Assembly (NCBI RefSeq): GCF_007753265.1
Contig: NZ_CP036349.1
Coordinates: 4,497,363-4,561,362 of the forward strand
DNA: 64,000 nucleotides
Direction: 5' to 3'
Source of the DNA: Botrimarina mediterranea
GTDB lineage: Bacteria > Planctomycetota > Planctomycetia > Pirellulales > Lacipirellulaceae
Part shown: positions 27,863 through 36,513 of the stretch, one piece after another
Numbering within the stretch: the stretch's first letter is position 1
How the letters are laid out: every line of letters begins with the position of its first letter
Notes under the pieces: generated by a model
What the model was told of the DNA's origin: nothing
Databases searched by the model: none
What the model saw: the letters and a program-made list of their open reading frames with translations, nothing else
Translations under genes and position numbers: made by a program

Positions 27863-28693
27863 ATGTCCGGCCTCTTCGCAGGAAAAAAAGGCCTGATTAC
27901 GGGCGTCTTCAACAAGCAGTCGATCGCCTGGGCGATCGCCGAGCAGGTCATGGAGCAAGGGGGCGACTGCGGCTTCACGCACATGCCCGACAAGCCCGAC
28001 GACGAGCGGCGTAAGAACCAGGGCCGCGTCGAGAAGCTCATCGACGGGAACCCGCGCGCCAAGTTCCTCGTGCCGATGGACGTGACGAACGACGAGCACG
28101 TCGCCAGCGTCGCTGAGAAGTGTAAGTCCGAGTTCGGCAACATCGACTTCTTGCTGCACTCGATCGCCTTCGCGCCGCCGGAGGACCTCAAGAAGGACAC
28201 CGTCGACACGAGCCGCGAAGGCTTCAAGCTCGCGATGGCGATCAGCGTTCACAGCCTGATGGCGCTATCGAGCGCGCATAAGGATCTGCTGAGCCCCGGT
28301 TCGAGCATCCTCACGCTCACCTACTTCGGCGGCGAGAAGGCGGTCCCCGGCTACAACGTGATGGGCGTCTGCAAGGCGGCCCTCGACGCGACCGTACGTT
28401 ACCTGGCGTACGACCTCGGCCCCCGCGACATCCGCGTCAACGCCCTGTCGGCCGGCCCCGTGCAAACGATCAGCGGCCGCGGCGCCGGCGTCGACGAGAT
28501 GCTCGGCCTCTACGAAGCGATGGCGCCCCTGGGCCGCAACATCACGCACGAAGAAGTCGGCAAGAGCGGCGTCTATCTCCTCAGCGACATGTCGAGCGGC
28601 GTGACGGGCGAGATCCTGCACGTCGACGCCGGCTACAACGCGATGGGCTCGCCGGGGCGGTTGCTGGATAAGTTCAAGGCGGCGAAGGGTTAA
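27863..28693 (+). CDS. fabI: enoyl-[acyl-carrier-protein] reductase (NADH)
   Basis: A 276-aa short-chain dehydrogenase of the FabI type that reduces trans-2-enoyl-ACP, the last step of each fatty acid elongation cycle. Seen: the cofactor region KGLITGVFNKQSIAWAIAE near residue 9, LLHSIAFAPP near 90, and the catalytic Y-x6-K as GYNVMGVCKAALD near 160. The preceding TYFGGEKAVP is typical of FabI, and SGVTGEILHVDAGYNAMG near the end matches too. The frame is open back to 27752; ATG 27863 is chosen because FabI begins just before the first beta strand. It is monocistronic as far as I can see. Confidence 0.93.
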   Translation: MSGLFAGKKGLITGVFNKQSIAWAIAEQVMEQGGDCGFTHMPDKPDDERRKNQGRVEKLIDGNPRAKFLVPMDVTNDEHVASVAEKCKSEFGNIDFLLHSIAFAPPEDLKKDTVDTSREGFKLAMAISVHSLMALSSAHKDLLSPGSSILTLTYFGGEKAVPGYNVMGVCKAALDATVRYLAYDLGPRDIRVNALSAGPVQTISGRGAGVDEMLGLYEAMAPLGRNITHEEVGKSGVYLLSDMSSGVTGEILHVDAGYNAMGSPGRLLDKFKAAKG

Positions 28694-28749
28694 CCGTGAC
28701 TCGGCTCATCTCAGAGCGCACAAAGCATTAACAGAACGCCCAACGTCAA

Positions 28750-29367
28750 ATGCAACATCTGGACTTTGGGTTCGAGTCGCCACTATCGGAATCGCTTGTG
28801 CTGCGCGACGGGATCGCGACATTTGAATCACAGTTCGAGACCGGTATCCCTTCCGATGTGGAATCGCTATGCGCAGTCCTGCGATCACTCGATGGGCTTA
28901 CTTGCTACGGTGGAGCGTCGGACTTTCCACTACACCCAATGCTGATCGAGTTGCGTGACGGCAGTCGTCTTCGCACTGGACGGGAAGCGCTAGCTGCATT
29001 GATGCCGCGTCATTTCGAAAGTGAACACGTCGTCTCCCTTGATGCGGACTACATCCCCTATCCTGGCTATCGTCCAGGTACCAAGAACGACGAGATCCAC
29101 AGTGATCCTACGGAGCAGTACATTTTCGCGAATGAGTTAGATGGCGAGAACGACCCTCAACGATCGATGACACTTCATGCAAAGCTTAGGAATGTAGCGG
29201 AGGAAGGAAGGCTGTGGTACGTTTTGCTCCACACAGCTCCAACGCGTTTAAGTGACGGATTCGAATTTCGTGAATTCGTCTATCTCGTCGCGATCGGTAA
29301 GGCGCCAGGAAAGCCGATAGCATTCGGAGTGGTAACTGCCCAAGTCTGCCACAATCTTTGTGATTAA
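28750..29367 (+). CDS. hypothetical protein
   Basis: A 205-aa soluble-looking protein with no signal peptide and no membrane segment. I do not recognise the family. It has a mixed alpha/beta appearance, with the motif TCYGGASDFPLHPM near residue 56 and HVVSLDADYIPYPGYRPGTK near 94. Base composition and codon choice are visibly lower in GC than fabI upstream, as for the GxxExxY gene, which suggests separate acquisition. It starts 56 bp after fabI. Confidence 0.55.
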   Translation: MQHLDFGFESPLSESLVLRDGIATFESQFETGIPSDVESLCAVLRSLDGLTCYGGASDFPLHPMLIELRDGSRLRTGREALAALMPRHFESEHVVSLDADYIPYPGYRPGTKNDEIHSDPTEQYIFANELDGENDPQRSMTLHAKLRNVAEEGRLWYVLLHTAPTRLSDGFEFREFVYLVAIGKAPGKPIAFGVVTAQVCHNLCD

Positions 29368-29555
29368 CAGGTGGCCCCGACTGTCGTGAGCGGGAGGGCG
29401 TGCCTGCCGCTAGGCTCATTCGAACGAGTCTCGGGGTTGCGGAGCAACAAGAGGCGTTCGAGTCTCGATCTCATCGTATGCGGCGACCCCATACTTCATG
29501 GGCAAAGCACATAGCTTATGTTTCGAACTTATTCTCCAATCAATGCAAGGCCAAG

Positions 29556-29762
29556 ATGAGAGCTATCGCCCTCAGCATCATTGTTTTTTCGGGCGCCTTC
29601 ATGGCAGTAGGCGGCGCGATCGCCGAGGCGATGCCCTCTTCGCAGGTTGTTTGCTATGCCGATGAGTTTGGTTTGGTGATCGCCGTTGTTGGTGTCTTCA
29701 TGCTGATCCTCGAAATCATGGCGACAGCGAGCCGAGAGTCGCAGAACAAGGCGAAGCCGTAG
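29556..29762 (+). CDS. small membrane protein, hypothetical
   Basis: A 68-aa protein with two hydrophobic segments (AIALSIIVFSGAFMAVGGAI and LVIAVVGVFMLILEIM) separated by a short loop with one cysteine. It ends in a charged tail. ATG 29556 has GCAAGG a few bases upstream. A longer frame from 29400 exists but its first 52 residues do not look like protein. No family is recognised. The hydrophobic pattern supports a real gene, but the case is modest. Confidence 0.4.
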   Translation: MRAIALSIIVFSGAFMAVGGAIAEAMPSSQVVCYADEFGLVIAVVGVFMLILEIMATASRESQNKAKP

Positions 29763-29788
29763 TCTGGAGCGAGCCAACGGGCGTCCGT

Positions 29789-29995
29789 AAGAGCCCCGGA
29801 GGGGCGGCAGCGTGCAGCCAGGGGCGCGAGCCCCTGGTAGACGACGCCTCAAACAGCAAAGCCCCGGAGGGGCGACAGCAACGTTGATCATCACGTTGCT
29901 GTCGCCCCTCCGGGGCTTTCTAGTTCCCTTTTTCCGATGACCAGGGGCTTGCGCCCCTGGCTACGCGCTTTCGCCCCTCCGGGGCTTTCTTTGCT
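29789..29995. repeat. inverted repeat cluster, family D (GCCCCGGAGGGGC)
   Basis: Four GCCCCGGAGGGGC-type units occur in about 200 bp, two in each orientation, with CCAGGGGCGCGAGCCCCTGG and CCAGGGGCTTGCGCCCCTGG hairpins between them. The central palindrome is AGCAACGTTGATCATCACGT and continues to GCTGTCGCCCCTCCGGGGC. This explains most of the gap 29763-30214; the remainder (29996-30214) holds no gene I can support. Confidence 0.85.
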
Positions 29996-30214
29996 CGACA
30001 TCGATCGTTGGGGCCAGGGACTTCACATGACGACGCTCGCTTGGTCGCTACCCTGACGGTCGCGGCTCGGATGCTTCTCTGTGCGTCCTCCGGGTCCTCC
30101 GTGGCTCTGTGGTTAACCAGCACACCGAAGCGCTCTGTACGCCGCCGCGTCTGATAGCGATACTCCGCGCGATTGACTTGCTATCTCCCACGGATGAACG
30201 AGGACCTCGTCGTC

Positions 30215-32101
30215 ATGTCGCCTTGCTTACGCGCCCTCCTCTGCCTGATCGCTGTCACTGCTAGCTCCACCGCTTTTGGTCAGGGCGCGGCGCCGACTCC
30301 CGAGCAGGCGCTCGCTCTGTCGCCGATTCAGAAGGGGGTCGAGTTCGACAAGCCCGCTGGCGACGAGGCCAAGAACTGCACGATCAAGGCCGAGCGCGAC
30401 GGCAAGGGGACCTCGTGGATCGTCCGCGACGGGACCGGCCGCATGCTCCGCCGCTTCGCCGACGCCAACGCCGACAACGTCGTCGACACCTGGTGCTACT
30501 ACCAGAACGGCCTGGAAGTCTACCGCGACATCGACTCGGACTTCGACAACCGCGCCGACCAGTACCGCTGGTTCCACACGGGCGGCTCGCGCTGGGGCAT
30601 CGACGATAACGAAGACACCAAGATCGATTACTGGAAGCGGATCTCGCCGCAGGAAGTTGCCGAGGAGGCGTTCCTCGCTGTGCAGACCAATGACGCCGAA
30701 CGCTTCGAGCGGCTGCTGCTCACGGCCGACGAGGCCAAGTCGCTCGGCCTTGGCAAGGCGCTTGCCGAGAGCTTCGCCGCCAGCCGCGAGCGCGCGGCGA
30801 GCGAGTTCAAGAAGTTCTTGACGACTCAGAAGGCGATCGACGCCAAGGGCAAGTTCGTTGACTTCGGCGCCCCGCGCCCGGGCGTGATCCCCGAAGGGGT
30901 CGATGGGTCGACGAAGGACGTCACCGTTTACGAGAACGCGTCGGCGCTCGTTGACGCCGGCGGCGCTCCGGAGCAACTGTTGCTCGGCTCGATGGTCCAA
31001 GTCGGCGACGGCTGGCGGCTCGTTGAATCGCCGCAGACAGGAGCGACCAGCCCCGAGCTGGCGGCCCTGTTCTCGGTGCCAACGATGAACGGCGGCGCCG
31101 CGACCGTCGGCGCGCCCAGCGACGAGGTGCAGAAGTGGATGACCGATCTAGACAAGCTCGACCAACAAGCGGCGAACGCGAAGCCCGCCGACCGGGCGAA
31201 GCTCACCGACCGCCGTGTCGAACTCTTGCTCAAGCTCGCCGAGAGCGCCGACCGCGCCGATGAGGCGACCGCTTGGTACAAGCAGCTCGCCGGCCTGTTG
31301 AGCGCCGCTGTGCAAGCCGACGGCTACTCCGCCGGCGTCGCCAAGCTCGGCTCGATCGCGCGCTCGCCCGGCGTGCAGCGGATCGGCAAGGACCTCGAGG
31401 CGCACTTCCGCTACCAACAGATCGCCGCCGAGAACGGCCTGGCTTATCAGAACCCCAAGGCCGACTTCGCCAAGGTCCAGCAGAACTGGATCGCGTCGCT
31501 CGAGGGCTTTGTGAAGGCGTACCCCACCAGCCCCGACGCGGCCGACGCGCTGCTGCAGTTGGGCAGCATGGCGGGTGAGTTCGCCGGTGAGAACGACGTC
31601 GCGGTGAAGTGGTACCGCCAAGCGGCCGCCGAGTTCCCACGCACCGTCCAAGGCCAGAAGGCCGCGGGCGCGTTGCGGCGTCTCGACTCGGTCGGCAAGG
31701 CGTTGCCGCTCTCGGGACCGACGCTTTCGGGCAAGCAACTCAACCTCGCCGCGGCGCCGTTCAAGGGCCGCTTCGTGCTGGTCCACTACTGGACGACGTG
31801 GAGCGGTCCGCAATCGGACTTCGCGCAGATCGAGGCGCTGCGGAAGAAGTACCGCGGCAAGTTCGACGCGATCGGCGTCAATCTCGATAGCGACCCGGCG
31901 GTTGCGAAGCAGTTCCTCGCCGCTAACAAGAACGGTTGGGAACACCTCTACGACGCCGAGGGCCTCGACGGCGAGCGTGCGACATCGCTCGGCGTTATCA
32001 ACCTGCCGCTGATGATGCTGGTCGATACCCAAGGCCGCGTCGTGAACCGCAGCCTGACGGCGGGCGAACTCGAAGCCGAGTTGCAGCGAGTGGTGCGCTG
32101 A
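30215..32101 (+). CDS. secreted thioredoxin-fold protein lacking the CXXC cysteines
   Basis: A 628-aa protein with a signal peptide (RALLCLIAVTASSTAFGQ). After it come three acidic loops resembling calcium-binding repeats (DANADNVVD, DIDSDFDNRAD, DDNEDTKID; about residues 75-130), a helical middle part, and a C-terminal TlpA/AhpC-like thioredoxin fold (about 490-628). The active-site position reads YWTTWSGPQSDF where TlpA proteins have W-C-x-x-C, so both redox cysteines are replaced. I chose ATG 30215 because GAGGA precedes it and the signal peptide starts immediately. ATGs at 30194 and 30173 are alternatives. A structural or chaperone-like role is more likely than disulfide chemistry (inference). 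Confidence 0.78.
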   Translation: MSPCLRALLCLIAVTASSTAFGQGAAPTPEQALALSPIQKGVEFDKPAGDEAKNCTIKAERDGKGTSWIVRDGTGRMLRRFADANADNVVDTWCYYQNGLEVYRDIDSDFDNRADQYRWFHTGGSRWGIDDNEDTKIDYWKRISPQEVAEEAFLAVQTNDAERFERLLLTADEAKSLGLGKALAESFAASRERAASEFKKFLTTQKAIDAKGKFVDFGAPRPGVIPEGVDGSTKDVTVYENASALVDAGGAPEQLLLGSMVQVGDGWRLVESPQTGATSPELAALFSVPTMNGGAATVGAPSDEVQKWMTDLDKLDQQAANAKPADRAKLTDRRVELLLKLAESADRADEATAWYKQLAGLLSAAVQADGYSAGVAKLGSIARSPGVQRIGKDLEAHFRYQQIAAENGLAYQNPKADFAKVQQNWIASLEGFVKAYPTSPDAADALLQLGSMAGEFAGENDVAVKWYRQAAAEFPRTVQGQKAAGALRRLDSVGKALPLSGPTLSGKQLNLAAAPFKGRFVLVHYWTTWSGPQSDFAQIEALRKKYRGKFDAIGVNLDSDPAVAKQFLAANKNGWEHLYDAEGLDGERATSLGVINLPLMMLVDTQGRVVNRSLTAGELEAELQRVVR

Positions 32102-32194
32102 CGCGCGGGGTTAGGGACGGGGGACTAGGGACGAGGGGACGGCACGCCCCTGTCCATTGCCTACCCTGCTAACCGCTAACCGCGAATCGCTGCT

Positions 32195-32377
32195 TCACCA
32201 CCCCCAACGGCGGCCGCGGCGGCCGTTGATGGTCATGCCGGGGGTGCTGGTCGTTCGCTTGCGCGAGCGGCGGCGGCTGGAGCGTTGCGAGCGGCGTGCT
32301 CCCGTCTTTTGCGACTCGTCCGAGGCGCGGTCTTCGTAGTGGTCGTAACGGAAGGCGTGATTGGCGTAGGTCTGCAT
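32195..32377 (-). CDS. small basic protein, hypothetical
   Basis: A 60-aa ORF beginning MQTYANHAFRYDHYEDRASD and ending in a very basic tail rich in Arg and Ser that finishes GRRGRRWGW. A CAGGA sequence lies about 9 bases upstream of the ATG. The N-terminal half has protein-like composition and the tail could bind nucleic acid. No family is recognised. It is convergent with the thioredoxin-fold gene. Confidence 0.4.
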   Translation of the reverse strand: MQTYANHAFRYDHYEDRASDESQKTGARRSQRSSRRRSRKRTTSTPGMTINGRRGRRWGW

Positions 32378-33437
32378 GGTGTTAAGTCCTGGTAAGCGAC
32401 GAGCTTTCAGTAGCGCGTTTCCGACGGGTGGAGAGAGCGTGGGCCACAATCGGCGCCACGACACCAATAAGAAAGCAAGCGTCGTGCCAGCAGGGGCGGC
32501 TTCCCGCCGCAACCGCGAAAGGTCGGCATTACGTCGCGAAAAGAATCTCGCGGCGGCGACTTGAGCGAGCCTCTCACCGGCGAACTGCGGCGATACTCTC
32601 ACCACCGCCGTGAAAAGCCCTTAAGCGCCGACGGCTTAGCTGTTTCGAGCGAGTGTCCTGACGGATTCTCGTCGCCAACAGCGAGAAACTTCGTCGCAAC
32701 CGAGGCGTCTGTAAGGCTTTACGGCGACTCACAAGAAGAGGGAGTCGTTTCACCATTTTGGTGAAACGGCGCGCGACCCGGCCGCTGGGTGAAAGAGGCT
32801 CACCAAGCGGGCGGAGTAGCGACTCGAAGCGCTTGCCACGGCTCCCAGAGTGAGGCAACGGCGCTACGGCCGCTTGCCCCGCGTTGCGTTGCGAGTCAGC
32901 CACGCTCTCGGGGCGGGCCGCTCGAAGGTGAACGGAACGGCGGAGTGCGATCCGCCGAGGGTTCGGCCTTGTTGCTGCGGGGCAACGGTTCGGTTGTCTG
33001 CCGTCAACGTCGATCGCGGCGCGGCGAGGTTTCGCCAGCGCCTTCGACGCACGGGGCATGGGGTCGGAGGGCTAGTTCATCAAGCTCCTTAAGCAGAGAT
33101 AGCGGTGGCTGGAACAGTCCTCGCGCGCACGGCGCGCAGGGTCCGCGGCCAGTCAAAGCAACCGCCATGCCACAGCCAGCAGCCGCTTGCGGCTTAGCGG
33201 CGCCAGCAGCCTTCCAACCCCGTCTCTCAGCACAGCTTCTCGGTAAAAGCGAAAAAAGACTCCCCGCCGTGCGTCGGTGCTGCCGAAAGTACCAACCGGA
33301 GCGGTTGTATCAGCCGCGGGGGATGATGGCGCCACGCCCGACGGGGGCGAGCGACCGGGTCCTACCGACCCACCAGCCAGTCACCGGCAATCGTGAGCTA
33401 CCCAGTCGGGAGCGATTCGGTTGGCGGAGCTGTCACA
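32378..33437. other. about 1 kb with no convincing protein gene
   Basis: Several open frames cross this stretch on both strands, but all translate to Arg/Ser/Pro-rich, low-complexity text typical of frame shadows in high-GC DNA. I see no tRNA, tmRNA, SRP or RNase P signature. There is local dyad symmetry: a 10-bp stem at 32746-32768 and CGCGCG-type pairing near 33122-33137. It could hold a structured RNA, a decayed gene or a long 5' leader of the BON gene. Confidence 0.4.
32746..32768. repeat. short perfect hairpin
   Basis: CGTTTCACCA pairs perfectly with TGGTGAAACG around a TTT loop. No T-tract follows on either strand, so it is not a standard intrinsic terminator. Confidence 0.6.
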
Positions 33438-34268
33438 ATGAAAACACAGAGGGGGAGTAAGATGCGTCAGTGGATCGTCGCGGCCGCGGGGGCGGCCCTG
33501 CTCTGGCCGGCGTCGGCCGGGGCAGCATCGCCCGCCGCCGAACAGATGGCCAGCCAAGTCGCGCAGACGTTGCGTGAGAGCGGCCAGCTCAAGAACTATC
33601 GCGTTGGCGTGAAGTTCGAGGACGGGGTGGCCTGGCTTATGGGCTCGGTCACCAGCGCCGAGCAGTCGGCGATTGCCGAACAGCTCGCTAGCGAGGTGGA
33701 GGGCATCTCCCACGTCGTCAACAAGCTCGAGATCGCCGAGCCCGAGGCGCCGGCCACGCCGAAAGCGGACGAGCCGCTGAAGCTGGCCTCGCTCCATCAG
33801 GGCGAACCGGAGTCGTTAGAGGCGCCGTTGCCGCCGAATCCGCAGCCGATGCCCTCGGCCAAGGCCCCGTCGCGCGGCATGCCGCTCGCTATGGGTCGGA
33901 CGGCTGGCATGCCGCAACAGGGCATGCCGCAGCCGGGTATGCCGCATCCGGGTATGCAGCAAGGCGTTCAGCCCGCCCAGTACGGGGCGGCCTACGCCGG
34001 CGGCGGGGCGCCCCAGGGCTATAGCACCGCTGGCGCCCGCGGCGTGAGCTACGACTCGGCCAACATGCCGAACTACGCGTGGCCCAGCTACGCCGCTCAC
34101 CCGAACTACGCCGCGGTCAGCTATCCGCAGCAGTACTCGCCGGCGGCCTGGCCGTACATCGGCCCGTTCCATCCCTATCCGCAGGTCCCGCTGGGATGGC
34201 GGAAGGTGACGCTCGAATGGGACGACGGCTGGTGGTTCCTCGACTTCAGCCACCAAGAGTCGCACTGA
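33438..34268 (+). CDS. exported BON-domain protein with Pro/Gly/Met-rich tail
   Basis: A 276-aa protein with a signal peptide (WIVAAAGAALLWPASAGA), a BON domain at about residues 35-95 (VKFEDGVAWLMGSVTSAEQS, then VEGISHVVNKLEI), and a low-complexity stretch with repeated GMPQ/PGM units. The C-terminal block is conserved-looking and Trp-rich (LGWRKVTLEWDDGWWFLDF). BON domains bind membranes or osmotically related ligands in OsmY-like proteins. ATG 33438 has GGAG at 8-base spacing; ATG 33462 (GGGGGAG just upstream) is the alternative. I recall this architecture mainly from planctomycetes. The role is unknown, likely envelope-associated. Confidence 0.78.
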   Translation: MKTQRGSKMRQWIVAAAGAALLWPASAGAASPAAEQMASQVAQTLRESGQLKNYRVGVKFEDGVAWLMGSVTSAEQSAIAEQLASEVEGISHVVNKLEIAEPEAPATPKADEPLKLASLHQGEPESLEAPLPPNPQPMPSAKAPSRGMPLAMGRTAGMPQQGMPQPGMPHPGMQQGVQPAQYGAAYAGGGAPQGYSTAGARGVSYDSANMPNYAWPSYAAHPNYAAVSYPQQYSPAAWPYIGPFHPYPQVPLGWRKVTLEWDDGWWFLDFSHQESH

Positions 34269-34297
34269 GTACGGCAGGCGGCTACTACACGAACTGG

Positions 34298-34342
34298 CGC
34301 AAGCCCTCGGGGGGAACCTTCCCTCGGGGGCTTGCGGCTTTT
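34298..34342 (+). terminator. intrinsic terminator after the BON gene
   Basis: CGCAAGCCC pairs with GGGCTTGCG, with further CGGGGG/CCCTCG pairing inside the loop, followed by GCTTTTG. It lies 30 bp downstream of the BON stop codon. The rest of the gap to 34562 contains G/C repeats and no gene. Confidence 0.6.
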
Positions 34343-34562
34343 GTGGTGGGGCAGTGGGCGGTCGGTTGTGGGCAGCAAAACGGCTTCGGCTCCGCCGACA
34401 CGGCTACCACTGCTGACTGCTGACTGCCCACTACTCAGTATTTTCAGAATAACCCGCAAGTTCCGCCCAGCTTCACACGATAAGAAGACTATCGAATCAC
34501 GTGGCGTCGGGCGGCGCAGGATCGCGCCCACGTCGCTCGCTATCAGACGAGGGTCCTTTTCG

Positions 34563-35168
34563 ATGGCACGGCAACGCATGATGCTCCGGCCTCAACTCGC
34601 CACCGCGGCACTGCTCGTGGCGGCGGTTACAACGACGAGCACCGGATGCTTCTGGGGACTGGTCAGCGGAGGCCCGAGTCTGGGCATCCTGGCGGTCCCC
34701 ATCCCGATTTCGCCCTACCTTCAGAAGAAGGAAGAGGACAAGTATTGGGAGCACGAACGCTACGACCGCGTGCCGATCCTCGGACCGATCGACGACTCGG
34801 GCGGACCGCCCGTGGCGCTCGACCCGCCGAGCGATGACGAGGTCATCCGCGCCTTGGAAAAGGCCCGGCCGATCGAGGGCGGCATCCCGATGCTCTGGGT
34901 CCGCAACCGCAACAACGTGCGGATCGTCAAGGAGAAGATCGCCGACTACGTCGACCCGGTCCGTGTCTACCCGATGATCGGCCCGGCTCAACAGCACCAC
35001 GCCCACTACAAGTGCACCGTCTACTACGAGGACGTGCGTCGCGTCGGCTGGCCGGTGCCTCACACCATCCGTGACGAGGACGCCCGCGAAGTGCTCTACA
35101 TCGACCACAACCACCTGCACATGGTTGGCGATGTCGATAACGCCGAGTGTCTGCCGCCGCTGAACTAG
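34563..35168 (+). CDS. lipoprotein, function unknown
   Basis: A 201-aa protein with a lipoprotein signal: hydrophobic LATAALLVAAVTTTSTGC, with the lipobox cysteine near residue 31. The mature part is soluble with many charged residues, and its C-terminal half is rich in Tyr/His (YKCTVYYEDVRR, then YIDHNHLHM). I do not recognise the domain, though the pattern is that of a conserved planctomycete lipoprotein. ATG 34563 was chosen because the frame upstream to 34332 encodes repeat-like text. It is followed by exbB at 105 bp on the same strand. Confidence 0.7.
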   Translation: MARQRMMLRPQLATAALLVAAVTTTSTGCFWGLVSGGPSLGILAVPIPISPYLQKKEEDKYWEHERYDRVPILGPIDDSGGPPVALDPPSDDEVIRALEKARPIEGGIPMLWVRNRNNVRIVKEKIADYVDPVRVYPMIGPAQQHHAHYKCTVYYEDVRRVGWPVPHTIRDEDAREVLYIDHNHLHMVGDVDNAECLPPLN

Positions 35169-35273
35169 AGTCGCTGACAATCGAATCGCTCGTCGCCGAC
35201 CGCGCCCCTGTGGCGCCGGTCGGCGGCGGCGTGAATAGGCGCCAACCGTGGACGCTACGACGGGAAATCGTGA

Positions 35274-35951
35274 ATGGCTCAAACCACTCTGCTCGACGCC
35301 GTGCTCAGCGTGGGCCCGCTGCTCGTGCCGATCAGCATCGCCTCGGTCGTCATGGTGCTGTGCGTCATCGAGCGGCTGATGGCGCTGCGTCATAGCCGTG
35401 TCGTTCCGAAGCGGTTCGTTCACTGTGTCCTCACTCAGGTCGAAGAGGGCGCCGTCGATAAGTCGGGCGCGCTCGACTTGTGTGAAGAGAACTCGAGTCT
35501 GATCGCGAACGTCTTCGAGGCGGGCCTGCGCCGTTGGGGACGCCCCGCGGTGGAAGTCGAGCAAGCGATCCTCGACGAGGGCGAACGCGCCGCGGCCGAC
35601 CTCCGCAAGTACGTCCGCGTCATCAGTGGCGTCAGCCAGCTGTGCCCGCTGTTCGGCCTGCTGGGCACGGTGTGGGGCATGCGGACATCGTTCAACGCGA
35701 TCGCCGGTGAATCGGCGATGGGCAAGCCCGAGCTGCTCGCCGGCGGCATCAGCGAAGCGCTGATGTCCACCGCCGCGGGCCTCGCCGTCGCCATCCCCGC
35801 GATGATCGCCTACCTCCACCTCACCGGCCGCATCGACACGCTGGTTGGCCAGATCGACCGCCACGGCCAAGAGCTCGTGAACCTGATCTCGGCCGAAGCG
35901 ATCGAAGAGCGAGGAACCGCGAGACCACGGAAAACCAAACGGGCCGCTTAG
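35274..35951 (+). CDS. MotA/TolQ/ExbB-family proton channel
   Basis: A 225-aa membrane protein of the MotA/TolQ/ExbB family, which with an ExbD/TolR partner uses the proton gradient to drive a third component across the periplasm. An N-terminal helix (LLVPISIASVVMVLCVIERL) and two C-terminal helices with the conserved loop LCPLFGLLGTVWGM near residue 122 and ALMSTAAGLAVAIPAMIAYL near 163 are visible. It is followed by exbD and a TM-anchored toroid protein, all on the same strand, so the three probably form one complex. Confidence 0.9.
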   Translation: MAQTTLLDAVLSVGPLLVPISIASVVMVLCVIERLMALRHSRVVPKRFVHCVLTQVEEGAVDKSGALDLCEENSSLIANVFEAGLRRWGRPAVEVEQAILDEGERAAADLRKYVRVISGVSQLCPLFGLLGTVWGMRTSFNAIAGESAMGKPELLAGGISEALMSTAAGLAVAIPAMIAYLHLTGRIDTLVGQIDRHGQELVNLISAEAIEERGTARPRKTKRAA

Positions 35952-36050
35952 TGGAGGGGTTAGGAGTTGAGGGGCTGAGGGGCTTAGGGCCTCGGGAAAC
36001 AGTTCGCCTCAGCTCCCTTAGCCCCTCAACCCCTTAGCCCCGAACCCCTC
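35952..36050. repeat. imperfect inverted repeat in the exbB-exbD gap
   Basis: The left side GGGGTTAGGAGTTGAGGGGC and the right side GCCCCTCAACCCCTTAGCCC form a long imperfect palindrome built from GGGGTTAG/GGGGCTTAG units. It fills the 102-bp gap between the two channel genes. A related G-rich run (GGGTTAGGGACGGGGGACTA) occurs near 32108. Confidence 0.7.
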
Positions 36051-36053
36051 TGC

Positions 36054-36497
36054 ATGCCTCTCAAACGCGATGCCACCGGCGCCGACCCGTTCGCGTTGAA
36101 CCTGACGCCGATGATCGACGTTGTGTTCCTGCTGGTGATCTTCTTCATGTCGGCGACCCAGTTCGCGGAGGTCGAGCGCGCAGTCGAGCTCGAGTTGCCG
36201 ACCGTTGGATCGGAAGGGACGTCGGTCGCGGCGGTGGTCGAGCCGCGCGTCGTGAGCGTCACGGCGGCGGGCGAGATCACGCTCGATGGCGAGGTGCGAT
36301 CCATTGATGAGTTGAAGGCCGACCTCACGCTGGCGAAAGAGAGCGCGGCCTCGGACGCGGGCCCAGCGGTGCTAATCCACGGCGACGCCCGTTGCGACTT
36401 TCAACACATCGCCGCCGCCCTCACCGCGTGCCGCGCGGCGGGAATCGCCGACGTGGGCGTGTCAGTAGACACGGCCGAAGAAACGATCCGCCGCTAA
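36054..36497 (+). CDS. ExbD/TolR-family biopolymer transport protein
   Basis: A 147-aa protein with a short cytoplasmic N-terminus, one membrane helix beginning NLTPMIDVVFLLVIFFMSAT (the aspartate of the PMID motif is the proton-carrying residue), and a periplasmic domain of about 100 residues. It partners the upstream ExbB-family protein. The stop is 16 bp before the next gene, which has GGGAGAGG upstream of its ATG, so they are likely cotranscribed. Confidence 0.9.
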   Translation: MPLKRDATGADPFALNLTPMIDVVFLLVIFFMSATQFAEVERAVELELPTVGSEGTSVAAVVEPRVVSVTAAGEITLDGEVRSIDELKADLTLAKESAASDAGPAVLIHGDARCDFQHIAAALTACRAAGIADVGVSVDTAEETIRR

Positions 36498-36513
36498 CGG
36501 GAGAGGACGCACG

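Noticed and set aside
32574-33059. 161-codon minus-strand frame in the same 1-kb gap
   Set aside because: Strongly Arg-rich shadow composition without conserved-looking blocks.
32378-33437. RNase P RNA or tmRNA
   Set aside because: None of the conserved core segments (P4-type GAGGAAAGTC or a tRNA-like 3' end) could be found on either strand.
32789-33460. 223-codon frame upstream of the BON gene
   Set aside because: Low-complexity Arg/Ser/Pro text, overlaps the BON start region, and no usable ribosome binding site.
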